Below, piece by piece: positions 54,359 through 64,000 of a stretch of 64,000 bases of DNA. Position 1 is the stretch's first letter. Every line of letters begins with the position of its first letter. The notes beneath the pieces are model-generated. The model made no database searches. It had not been told where the DNA came from and was given only the letters and a program-made list of their open reading frames with translations. The position numbers and the translations under genes were made by a program. Source of the DNA: Mastigias papua (Eukaryota; Cnidaria; Scyphozoa; Rhizostomeae; Mastigiidae); assembly GCA_964019165.1 (NCBI GenBank), contig OZ025283.1, positions 5,157,001 through 5,221,000 on the forward strand, given 5' to 3'.

Positions 54359-56926
54359 AGTGGTGGTGGTGGTGTTGATGATGATAAAGACGGTAGTAAT
54401 GATGGAAACGAAAAAGGTCCCAGCAGAGTGGATGGAAGTAATAAGAGAAAGGTAGAAACGAAAGAAATTGAAAAGAGAAATCATATCTCAAAAATTGCAT
54501 CAAAAACGAAAAGTAATATAGAGCTAGAGAGAAAACAAACTGAAAATATGCTTACAAGAGAAGGAATGAACAGTAAATTAACTCTGATTGAAAATGGAAG
54601 GGGTACAATTTTAGCTGATGATCTGAGTAGGAACGTACTGCAAAATGCTCATCTATTGGCAACTTATAGTCAAAAGAGGAATGAAGTTCAAAGAACAAGA
54701 GTAACAAATTTTGGAAGCGAAATTAATGAGGAAGCAAATGATATTGCAAAAGATATTGTAGCTGAAAAAGATTACAAAAAACAGCATTCAAAAACAAGAA
54801 AGAACAATAAGAAGGAGAATGGTGGGGTTGAAAACAAGGGTTTCAAAGGAGATAAAAGTCACAAATCAATATTGCATATGCATGGTACAGGCAAACAGAA
54901 AACCAAGAATAAACATGGAAAAAGTGCAAAATATCAATCCAGTATTAAAGAACATCTAAAAAGGAAACAAACTATTTCACTTGATGGAGAAAAGCGAAGT
55001 ATTTATAACAACAGGAAAGAAATCGCAAATATTGCAGTAAAAGCATTCCTTCCATTGTTAATGAATAAACTTCATCACAAATTAGCCTCAAACAAAGGAC
55101 AGAAAATTTATGCATACTATCCTTTTGATTCAAGAAAACTTCAATCAACCTCTAACGCACAAAATCCTCAGCATTCAGGCAAATCACTACATTCAGGATT
55201 AAAATTTGCACTCTTGAACAATCTGCTCGGAGAAAAAACTTCAAACTATGCTCAACTGCAACCACAGATAATTAATCGATTAAGTTATCCAGTTTATTTC
55301 ATACCCCCTGTGAGACAGGAAAAACCATCTATATTATCAATTGGTCCTCAACCTGCGTTTGTACCTCCCTTAACCGTGCAACACCCAGTCGCAGCATCAA
55401 TTGGCCCGGAACCTCCTCTTTTAAAGCAACAATCTCAGGTTCTGCCCCCGGTTGCCTCGATTGGACCAGAACCATTTTTCCAGCCTCAACAACCAACGAC
55501 TCGGCAGCATCCTGTTCTATCTATCCTCGAAGATCCAAAGCCAATTCCAACAAAATCGCCATCAGAAAACGCCAAGCCAGTTAAGCCATCGCCCAGTGGA
55601 AAGAAGACAGAAGGAAAGGGAAAGGACAAGAAAGGTAAAGCTAGACACATCACGCCTTCAATGAGAAAAGATTTAAGGCAGTTTACACCAACAGAGAGTA
55701 CGATACAAGATTATGATACACAATCTAGTGTTAACCATCATCAATATCATCATCACCACTTCAGATTTGGTGGACTACATGGAATGCATCAGGAAATGGA
55801 ACATAGAGAATGGCATGACCCATTGCCTCACGGTACAGAAACTAGCATTCACAATACAATACCAGTGGGACAGGGGACTCATGGTGACTATGATGAATAC
55901 AGGTTTTTGGAGAAAAACGATCCAGAAAAAGACAAAAAAATACGTACGTCGGTTAACAGCGAGCTCAATGGACTATTGGGAAAAAATTTGAGTGCAATCT
56001 TACCAGGGTTTGTTATTGTTCCTGGACATGATGGGAAAACTCCGGAGAACATGGAATTTGCCGAAAGTAACAGAGATAAAAAAAGATCCTTGAATAATGA
56101 TAAGCAGCAGTATCCATTACAATTCAAAAAGAAAAATGCAATGAGCAAACGGTTTCGAATCAGGAATCAATCAAAATCACTACATAATAATGCAAAGTTC
56201 ACTAAAGAGCGGGCAACAAAGAAGAGAATGTATGAAAATGGTATAAAGCGATCACAGCAAGTTGACAAAGTCACGATTGCAAATGTAGCAGTAAAAGCGT
56301 TAATGCCTTTGATATTAAAAGGCATTGTACAACGTCGAATACAGCAAAATGCAAAAAAAGCAGTAAAACTGCAATTACCAAATAAAAATGGAGAAAGCAA
56401 TATAGTTCCAGTTGAAGGTATGCTCCAATCTGTCGCTTCGATTGGACCAGAGCCAAATGTACCACCACCACCTCCACCACAAATGCTTCCATCAGTCGCA
56501 TCGATTGGACCGGAACCAAAGGTACCACCACCAGTACCACCAAAAATACTACCGTCGGTACCATCAATCGGAAAAGAGACAGCTGAAAAAGCTGCAGAGA
56601 AAAAGAAACCCGAAAAAAATGAAGAAGAAGGAAAAAAGGAAGATAAACGGAAAGAGAAGAATGAAAATAAAGTGGAAAATAGCAAAAAAGCTGCTGATGA
56701 GACAAAAGAAGGACAAAAGGGAGAAAAAGAAAAAACAAATAAAGCAAAGACACGCCATTTGACACCAAAACTATATCCATTTCACATGAAGAACATGACA
56801 CAAATATCAAATTACAAGGATAGAAGTGAAAATAAACTACATGGGAAAGGGTACGTTTTAGTACCCCATCATGAAGATGATAAAACGGATAGGACTGAGA
56901 AATATATGGAACATTATCAAGACTAA
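32258..56926 (+). CDS. Giant secreted PA14 / Gly-Ala-rich (silk-like) extracellular protein, 16 exons
   Basis: Exons: 32258-35696, 36029-36443, 36685-36860, 37576-37692, 37948-38493, 40242-40268, 40604-42490, 43826-44686, 44909-44947, 45009-45047, 46298-46333, 46483-46626, 48325-49398, 50247-50571, 51042-52093, 52419-56926. All borders are GT-AG and all phases agree (phase 1 everywhere except phase 2 inside each PA14 domain), giving 14,685 nt or about 4,894 residues. A signal peptide (1-29) is followed by a long acidic region with SGSGE motifs (to 1147), PA14 domain 1 (1147-1343), Gly/Ala-rich blocks, a coiled and Ala-rich region (exon 7), a basic region (exon 8), microexons, a second coiled/Gly block (exon 13), PA14 domain 2 (about 2934-3110), (GAA)n silk-like sequence, and a 1,500-residue acidic/basic tail with VASIGPEP repeats. 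No membrane segment follows the signal peptide. I do not recognise a named family; the likely role is structural, adhesive or matrix. Two adjacent paralogous genes cannot be wholly excluded, but phase continuity favours one. Confidence 0.82.
36029..36860 (+). other. PA14 domain 1 (exons 2-3)
   Basis: The two exons encode FGIGTEIPQHW, GWFIAPMDGEYTFFSSCDDE, then across a phase-2 intron LAGGKSYYIQAVG and GLSVGVQFP. GEYTFFxSxDD and the GxxYYIxA strand are the core of PA14 folds, which bind carbohydrate or mediate adhesion in many extracellular proteins. A CDDEC pair replaces the simpler DD seen in many relatives and may form a disulphide next to the binding loop. Confidence 0.78.
42597..43015. 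repeat. 20-21-bp minisatellite in intron 7
   Basis: About 20 diverged copies of GATGTTTCTTCTCATTA(T/G) in tandem, filling the start of intron 7 of the giant gene just after the 5' splice site and a short spacer. The pyrimidine-rich strand is the transcribed RNA sense. Confidence 0.9.
44909..45047 (+). other. Duplicated 39-nt microexons 9 and 10
   Basis: Two exons of exactly 39 nt (44909-44947 and 45009-45047), both phase 1-1 and separated by a 61-bp intron, encode AATTGLMNSAYSAG and EAAQSLMDTAYTSG. The shared pattern A..xLM(N/D)(S/T)AY(T/S) shows they arose by tandem duplication of one exon. Being symmetric, each could be skipped without frame change. Confidence 0.75.
46838..47390. repeat. 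(TAAA)n and 85-bp tandem repeats in intron 12
   Basis: A short TAAA/TAAG tract (46838-46863) is followed by roughly three copies of an 85-bp unit built from TATTGCTTTCCGCATGCTTT and TCCATTCGTTAATGAATATT (about 47100-47370). Older, shorter relatives of the unit occupy 46960-47100. Confidence 0.8.
48017..48085 (+). repeat. tRNA-derived SINE remnant
   Basis: GGCTTAGCTGCTAG resembles an A box and GTGTTCGAACCC a B box of RNA polymerase III promoters. GAAGCGG and CAGCTTC could pair as a decayed acceptor stem. Arms of the cloverleaf do not otherwise pair well, so this is a SINE or tRNA pseudogene, not a tRNA gene. Confidence 0.45.
50247..51230 (+). other. PA14 domain 2 (exon 14 and start of exon 15)
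   Basis: GWFLPPLTGAYVFYTSCDDL, then KMVSQKDWSEHNEFDR, then across a phase-2 intron LQAGRSYYIEAVQG and LSVGAQLPNGLMLRPITGEF. It aligns along its length with PA14 domain 1 (SPHNVWDK against SEHNEFDR; VRPITRHFLARAPLG against LRPITGEFLSREPMG), and the intron lies at the same position and phase. The domain was therefore duplicated with its intron. Confidence 0.8.
50930..50975 (+). repeat. tRNA-like B-box remnant
   Basis: GGGTCACGAGTTCGAGTCC resembles a tRNA T-arm/B box, with no matching 5' half. Likely a SINE fragment in intron 14. Confidence 0.35.
51539..51660 (+). repeat. 9-bp coding tandem repeat (Gly-Ala-Ala)n
   Basis: About twelve to thirteen units of GCTGGTGCC/GCTGGTGCT within exon 15 encode an Ala-Gly-Ala run like beta-sheet or crystalline blocks of silks. 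Third positions are almost uniform, which points to recent slippage expansion. Confidence 0.9.
54319..54357 (+). repeat. (GAT)n coding repeat, poly-Asp
   Basis: Thirteen GAT codons in exon 16 of the giant gene encode consecutive aspartates, followed by a Ser-Gly-rich stretch. Possible calcium-binding segment; a slippage-prone repeat. Confidence 0.9.
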
Positions 56927-57132
56927 GAAAGTTATTATTTTACCGATAAGCATTCCTTAACAATTTTTGAGTGATAGAAGGATCCGAGAAGTACAAATCT
57001 TCTGTAACATTATTGTAATGTTGCCACTGACCCCTTCCCACCTGATTACCTATTTGCTGACTCAGGTGATTGCATGAAAGGATTAAAACAAAAAACCTGT
57101 TCTTGTGGGTGACGTTGGTATATCCGTAAAGA

Positions 57133-57138
57133 AATAAA
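57133..57138 (+). promoter_or_regulatory. Candidate poly(A) signal of the giant gene
   Basis: The first canonical AATAAA after the stop codon at 56924-56926, in GAAATAAACATT. Other AATAAA hexamers follow (for example near 57675), so use of this one is unproven. Confidence 0.4.
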
Positions 57139-60100
57139 CATTATTAATGAACGTCAGCATGCTCTGTATGCTATGCCAAAGATCCTCCTTAAATTTGAAG
57201 TTTTAAAAAAGATAAGCATTTAAATCCTCTTTACAAATCTTCACATAACAAAAAGATATAAATCATATAACTCTAGTTTACATTCGAAATCTCAAGGGAA
57301 TGAAGTTGATCATTCTTAATACAAGGAGATACATCTCCTCTGCTGGAAGTTAGGCAATAAGGCTGTGTTCGAGCCCCGAATACTTGAATGCTATTGATCA
57401 AAGCAATCAAAGCTCCTTCGATAAATTCCTACTTACGAAGTCGGTAGTTAGTATTTCATTAGCTACATCAAAAAATAAAATACTCATTGATAATTAGGCT
57501 CCTATTAAAATACTGTCATGTTCTAACTGAGCGAATTAATTCCTAATTAATTTCTGCAGAGAAGTAAAAGCTTTTTCTGCAGTTCTTATTTTGCACATTT
57601 TTATGCATATAACTAATATTTATACTGCCTTCCCTTTCACATTTATTGATATGAACTTAGATACATTGTCATCAATAAAACTTTGGTGATAAACATAATA
57701 TTTAATGCAACTGTAAAATTGAACTGATATACGCTCCTTTTTTTATTAAATTTAATTCAAATTACCATAAACTGCCTAGAAATGATTTTGTACATATTTT
57801 GGCATTACTTAGAATGATTCCTATTGATTAAGGAACATATAATTTCAATAACTAATAATCCACCTCAACAAATTGAAGAATGAAGTTGTTCTTGACTACT
57901 TTCCTTGAGTTTTAATTAAAAATCTTTTAACGTTTTGCTGCTAGAATAAACAAAAAACACTTTAAATCAGAAAATTCAAAGTAGGCGTTTTTAAGAACAT
58001 CATCTAATCAACAAATGATTCGCTTGAAAAACATGGCAACTATAGCTAAAGACAGAGCTAAAAGAATAGGAAATTACCTCACTTTAGACTTTGGAAAATT
58101 ACAAGGCCTGAACAACACAGCGTCCAGCAAGCAAATGAGTGCAAAGAGAAAAGATCACAATCATCTTTCCTTATAAGCTGTGTTTGAAAGCTTTGAAAAT
58201 TGAAGTCGTCAAATTATATGGCCTTGACAGAACATTTTACTGATTAGTGTCTCCAAATTTCTTTTCTGTACAAAAGGAGATAGCTTAAGTACCTTCAGCA
58301 TAATGTCACATTTTGAAGTAGAAGTAAGTACCATAATGTGGAATAGAGTTGAATGCTCATCTAGTGCATTCAAAGTTTACTTAAATGGCAATTGATATTC
58401 ATCAACAGTATTGTCAAAAGACCTGCAGCTGATCAGCAACTGTTGGCAAAGACTGACACTCCTTCAAAAATGATATGCACTTAGGTCTCTGCAACATGAT
58501 CTATAAAAAGTCTTTTTAGGATTGGAAAGAGAATGATGAAATGATGATGATCAAATGATGAAGTGATAGTGCCATGTGCACCCCAAACAGGCAATTCTTC
58601 AATGCTTATTAATAAGATGCTCTTCTCGAAATGTTCACAGCAATTTGAAACGTTACATTTAAATTTACATCTCAATACTTATGATCTAAACATGTGAACA
58701 GTGCCTCAATTATAACCTATCTGTATATATTTCGAACGTTACTTTATATGACTATAGATTATCAAAGTTATCAAATAAGAGACAATGTTCGTGAAATAAT
58801 TGCGACATAGCGAAAGTGCAGCTAGATGAACTCAAAAGGAGGCTGGTCATGAATCACATGGAGTTTAATGGTACAGCCTCTCTTGAGAAAATATTCTCAT
58901 ACTCAAAAGATGATTCGTTTAGACATAGCCTAAAACTATTTGATAATCTAGTTGCCATTGGGAACCAGTGAAAATGAATCCAAAAATTCAACGGATTTTG
59001 ACCCACGGGCTGGTCACAAACCGAAATACAGCAATGGTCCTCTGGTCACTAATGGGGATATGGTAGTGGTGTTGTGAAGGCCGGGTTGCTCTAACGAACT
59101 GAAAAGTTGACTGACCCTCCCTCATGAAAAACTGTTAGACTCAACAATTGATACCTATGAGTAGTTCTGACGTGTGACCCAAAAATAGAACTTGTATCAT
59201 CAATGTCCACACCATAAGAAACAGTCGGATGAAATTCAAATGTACGCGAGAAGTAATTCTCTAGACTTATAAACTTAGACATATTTGCAGCTACAACCAT
59301 TTTGAAGCAAATAAGATATTCCCTGTTATGCCACAGTTTCAAATTGTATCAGAGGATCATTTTCGCTGAAAGAGGATTCAATAGGAATTAGTGAGGAGCT
59401 GAACATAGATACATGCTGCATTACATATAAGTCAAATGGCATCACAAGATTTTTCATATCAGATCTAAAACAGCGTTGAGCAACTCAATGATACATCACT
59501 GAGAAATTGGGGACTCAATTCAATTAAAGGAGTTAAGGCAAAAGGAAATTTGTCAATGATAGGAAATTTGTCAATGATATAGTTTTAGAATGAAGAATTT
59601 AATATCAAAGATTTTGCATTGCAATTTGGATATGATTGTCTCTTGTGCAGGTTAAAAGCCTCCTCTTCACTTAGCCGATTCAAATATTCTCTTGATGTCT
59701 CTGACATTCGTACCTATATACCACTACCTTATATATCGATTAGCAAACTGTTTAAAGTGATGATAGCTTCGCAAAATATGCTTCGAGCCATCGATTCTTT
59801 TGAAGTTACATATCCAGGCGATATGATTGGTTTATGATCCCTACAAGCGCTATGACGGCGTAACCCTTCAGGCTGTCTGCTAAATGAAGGCCTCTCATAT
59901 CAAAATTGCCCTCGATCCCTAATGAAATGATATTTTGGAAAAGCAAAAACAGTACGCTTAACTGCTACGGGTCAAATAGCAGGTGATGTCAGTCATCTAG
60001 CTTAGCACAGAGAAGCAAACCATTGAACTTGAACAATTGCCCATTCATATAAAACAATAAACAATTGAATGTATTGGCAGTGATTGGAAGAACTATACTA

Positions 60101-61091
60101 AATCTACACGATTAACGTGAAATAAAATGAAATTACTTTCATAATAACACGAGGAATTATTTTCAAGTTTACTTTCTACTACACAGAAATAAATTGGTAA
60201 GTGCGCAAATATGATCATTTTTCTAGTGTATTTTATAAATTTTGTCGGAGGAGCCTTGCTAGTCCTCAGAACTAATCTTTTCCGCAACTGGAAGCAGAAA
60301 TTCTGTAAGCTAACCTCTTTGGCGCATCGCTGACCTTCTTCTTAGCTTTCAAAAAACTCATTCATAAATGTAGAGTAACTGGTGACGAATTTTTGCTGTT
60401 ACTTAAGCAAAGAGCAACCTCACACCTAACTCAGGATTATCATAAGCATTATTACTAAAGTAGCAATTAATGATTAAACTTCTTATGCTCCAGAAGTTTG
60501 ATATTGCAAGAAAAATTCGAAGGACTTTATTGTGTGCTGGGAGTTTGAGCGTACATATCGTACAGCAATATGTACCAATGATAGAGCAATTTGTTGTGTA
60601 ATATTGATATACACAAGGGCTATGTGTTCCCTAGCAAAGTCAGATGGATGCCTTTCCTCATCCTAAGTTTTCATATGAAACTCCATGGTATCAAAAGAAA
60701 ACCTATTTCATAAATACAAAACTTCATAGCATATATCCTTAAAGCGCAAACTATTCGATTCACTATCTTTCTTCCTCTATTAAGTTTCGGTCACCCCATC
60801 CACAACCAAGTCAGTCTTATGGTATCCGTCTCTCATATCAATATTAACCAAAAATATGATTACAGAATATAAATTTATGGTTTCTTTTGAAGTCCTGTAG
60901 AGGTTTTGGGACATTTGTAGTACGATAAACCATTGCGAAAGAGAGAGGAGATCCCAGCACTACAATGAATTATACCAATGACATGACTTTAGTTTTCTTT
61001 AAAATGTGATGTACTATTTACATGAATTTTGTCATAGTTTTGTTCGGAAATCAAAACATTTCATGCTGGACAACAAAGCAAAAACGACCAT
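57139..61091. other. Intergenic region, one SINE remnant
   Basis: No coding segment with a known motif is visible on either strand. GTGTTCGAGCCCCGAATAC at about 57366-57384 resembles the B-box part of the SINE at 48.0 kb, including the trailing TGAATGCTATTG. A small direct duplication (GGAAATTTGTCAATGATA) lies at 59547-59580. Otherwise plain AT-rich sequence. Confidence 0.45.
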
Positions 61092-63481
61092 ATGAAGCTA
61101 AAACTTTGGCTCACACCTTGTACTCTTCTTGTACTCACGATAATAGAAGTCTGGACACTAGCAGTTGGGGTAAAGACGACAAAAGGTACAGCTTATCAAA
61201 AAGATTTCTCATAAACGGAATTTCAGCTAAAGATAATTATCATATACAATTAGAAAAATTTCTAAATAGACTCTAACTCAAATGTTCTCAAATTTCCCAC
61301 AGAAATACCATTACAGCTTCCAAGAATAGGATCAGCTTTCTCCACGACCCTGGAGTCTCCGAGGCTACAGTTGGGTTTATCATATATTTTTAATTGTAGG
61401 TCTAGCAGTTTCTCCAGCACTTCTACGATGGAGGCAACAACAAGCGATTAAAAGACGATTGCAGCCAGTCAAAGTTCTAAGAAGCGGCGTGAGCTCTAAC
61501 AGAAGACAAGTGAATGTCAAACTTAATAATGCAATCAAATCTGCAAAGGCAAAGTCCCTAGGAAGGCAAAATCTAAAAGGCTATCCAAATGTGCAAAGAT
61601 TGAAGCAAGCGCAAAAACTTCAACACCAAGCAAAATATGCAAAATCAATAAATCCCGTGCAAAAAAGAGCACAAACAAGAAACAAACTAACCCAACCGCT
61701 TGGGAATGGATTATTCATAGGAGAAGAACACAAAAACAACATGAAAGAAAGTATCTACCCAAGTGATGCATATCAACAAGTTGAAAATTATGTTAATTCT
61801 GTTCTTCAAAATAGTATCAGATCGCCAAGTAATTTATACCAATCAAGTAGCCAAAGGCAACAAAAAGCGCTTGAAAGAAATGCAGTTGCCTCACCTCCAG
61901 CAGCGGCAATGCCACCCTTTTCGCCAATTGCACCACCATACTCAAGTATGCAGTCAACACCATTTTCAGTGTCTGCAAATGCCAGAACTGCGTCTCCACC
62001 ACCACTACCCTCATCCCTACCAGCACCGCCACCAGCACCGCCGCCACCACCACCACCACCACCACCACCACCACCACCACCACCACCACCACCACCACCA
62101 CCACCACCACCTCCACCTCCTCCTCCGCTTCTGCCTCAACCTGCACCTCCACCTTCTCCACCAGTGCCTGCTCCAGCACCGGCACAACCTCAGTCTTCAG
62201 CAGTTCCATCAGTTGATGCTTCTACAGCCCCCGCCGTATCACCAAACACGAATGAGGGATTCGAGGAGCCAGGCCAAGTGGTCGATATACCTGGTGCAAA
62301 TGGCAAATCAATGAAATATTACGTTCAATCCTACACATCTGAAATAGTTCCAGATGGAAAAGGGGGGTATAAAGAAATAATGACAAACCCATCGAACAAA
62401 GAAACTGGACAGCAAGCACCATTATCAGCTGCACCTGTCAAATCTCCCGAAAAAACATCAAAACATACACAGCATCGAGCAAAGATCAATGACTGCACTA
62501 TTGCTGTTGGCAATCGAAGTGAAGATGAGCCACAAGCATCAAAACGAGTATATTCGTTAGGAGGCCACGGTAAGTACAATAATCCGTAGGCAATTTCCAA
62601 GCCTTTACTTTACATAGAGTTAACTGATTTAAGTTATTCAAAACTGTTGCAAAACACTATTCCTGTCGTCTACTATCGCACAATATCAGTTGAAAACAAT
62701 TCAGAAAAATGTTACAATCGCTTCTAAAAGAAATTACAAAGACAAAAATGCAACTCAATTTCCTGTGTTGAAGCCCTGTTCATCATTTTCGTGCAGTTTT
62801 TGCTGATATTGGTTGCTATAGTGATTGCTGGAAACGAGCAATCCCAACAATGGAAGGCAATCACGACCTCCTTATGGATGATGATTACAAAAAGAGAGCA
62901 GATGCATTACAAAAATGCGCAGAGGCGGCACTGGATCGTGGGTTTAAATATTTTGCAATTCAAAATGGTGGACAGTGCTTTGCAGGTTTTAATGGAGATA
63001 AAAGATATAATATGTATGGACATTCTGATAGATGCAGAGGTATGTCAAACATTTTTCAAAATATCAACTTGGATGTTTAGTCCACTTCTCATTATTTATA
63101 AGTACTTCCTACAATGTGTACGCCCTTTTCTGTAATATTTGATTTGTAAACATACTAAACTCTTCTTCTGTGTGCTTTTACATTGACACTTGAAAAATTA
63201 TCGAACAAGTCCACATTGATTTATTCACTCCAAGAATCAAAACTATTTATTGATCTATTGGAGTCATTACTCTATCATCATTGATCATAACGATCGCTCT
63301 ATCATCATTGTTCAGCTCCTTCCTCTAAAGGAAATATCTATCAATGATTAATCAGTGCTGTCAAGAGCAAAAATGGTAATAGCTTGTGAAAGTATAGATA
63401 AGCACTTCCAGATAATCAAGTGCAATTCCATTCCTTTTTAGATGATGGACTTGGAGGCACGTACGCAAACGAGGTTTATAT
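61092..63481 (+). CDS. Secreted basic/polyproline protein with WSC-like Cys-rich domain, 3' end outside window
   Basis: Exons: 61092-61185, 61400-62569, 62797-63039, 63442-63481, joined in phase 1 each time and leaving phase 2 at 63481. The fourth donor is ATGTAAGT; later exons lie beyond 64000. The product so far is about 515 residues. It has a signal peptide (MKLKLWLTPCTLLVLTIIEV), a basic Gln/Lys/Arg-rich region (30-180), a Pro-rich region with an uninterrupted run of about 30 or more prolines (roughly 200-270), then from residue 421 a domain with GCYSDCWKRAIPTMEGN, LQKCAEAALDRGFKYFAIQ, GGQCFAG and GGTYANEVY. That cysteine pattern is common in cnidarian secreted and skeletal-matrix proteins and resembles WSC-type carbohydrate-binding domains. 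It lies 4.2 kb downstream of the giant gene, same strand. An extracellular matrix role is inferred. Confidence 0.78.
62036..62118 (+). repeat. (CCA)n coding repeat, polyproline
   Basis: A nearly pure CCA run in exon 2 of the downstream secreted gene encodes the long proline stretch. The opposite-strand polyvaline and polyglycine frames are shadows. Confidence 0.95.
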
Positions 63482-64000
63482 GTAAGTACCCTTTGAATAC
63501 CATGCGCAGAATTAGCATTTGCGCAGGCATATCTAATTTGAGAATAAAGCACACGGTCTGCTGTTACGATTAATTTGTGAATCATATGGCCAGATAGTAG
63601 TACTTTCATTCATTCGATCTGTTACGTGTTCAAAAAAAGCAGATATGGATTATTCTAGCACCAAAAAGATGTATCCCAGTAAATTATGAAAAAGATCGCG
63701 TACATGCCCCGTGAAAAATTCCCAAAAATAACGAAAATAATCTAGGAGTTTGGTAAGCGTACGACTGCTCTGACCACAATGACAAGAGAAAATCATGTTT
63801 TTGCATCATGGAAATAAACTTATGGTATTAGTATCAATAAATAATTCCGCCATATTTCTGGGGACACTTGATGTTTTTCTTAGAATCATAGACTTTTAGA
63901 ACTAGAACTAGGTCTAAAATTATCAGAATTAATTGGCTCCAAGACACTCCAATGCAGACTTCTTTTAGAAAAATGTACAAGATAAACCTCGTCAAAAATA

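Noticed and set aside
54215..54484. Minus-strand Ile-rich frame
   Set aside because: Antisense of the (GAT)n poly-Asp repeat in exon 16.
32258..56926. Reading the Gly/Ala-rich part as a spider-type silk gene
   Set aside because: No spidroin N- or C-terminal domain is visible and PA14 domains are present; silk-like composition is convergent at most.

Overview
This is eukaryotic, AT-rich, animal-type DNA: split genes with GT-AG introns, long (TA)n tracts, and dense transposon debris (LTR, LINE, Penelope-like, Harbinger, Tc1 and hAT-like). The many type I hammerhead ribozymes in short retroelements, together with a cysteine-rich domain of a kind often seen in coral and anemone secreted proteins, make a cnidarian, probably an anthozoan, the best guess. 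This is an inference; no species marker is present.

Layout. 1-3.5 kb is a minisatellite and a decayed LINE. 3.5-11.24 kb (minus strand) is a GTPBP6/HflX-type mitochondrial GTPase gene: five exons can be placed and the last one is not found. Its third intron holds four (TA)n tracts alternating with three short insertions. Two of these are, or look like, Penelope-like retroelement pieces, and all carry hammerhead ribozymes. 12.7-14.9 kb holds DNA-transposon and LINE remnants.

14.9-27.4 kb is a nest of transposons: a TIR element with an 8-bp target duplication contains a Ty3/Gypsy retrotransposon (15.6-25.4 kb). That contains a PIF/Harbinger element (18.7-24.1 kb), which in turn contains a LINE tail and a Penelope-like fragment flanked by inverted, ribozyme-bearing repeats. 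27.5-28.4 kb has Tc1 and LINE endonuclease fragments. 29.2-29.8 kb is an intronless neurensin-like two-pass membrane protein.

32.26-56.93 kb (plus strand) is the main object: 16 exons whose splice phases all agree join into one open frame of about 4,894 residues. It is a secreted protein with a proteoglycan-like acidic start, two PA14 domains, Gly/Ala-rich silk-like blocks, coiled coils and internally duplicated modules. At 61.1 kb to beyond the window a second secreted gene begins (basic, polyproline, then a cysteine-rich WSC-like domain). These two plus-strand genes may both serve an extracellular structural material.

The two most interesting signals are the hammerhead/(TA)n cluster inside the GTPBP6-like intron and the giant PA14/silk-like gene. 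All calls are by eye from sequence; no database search, folding or splice program was run.
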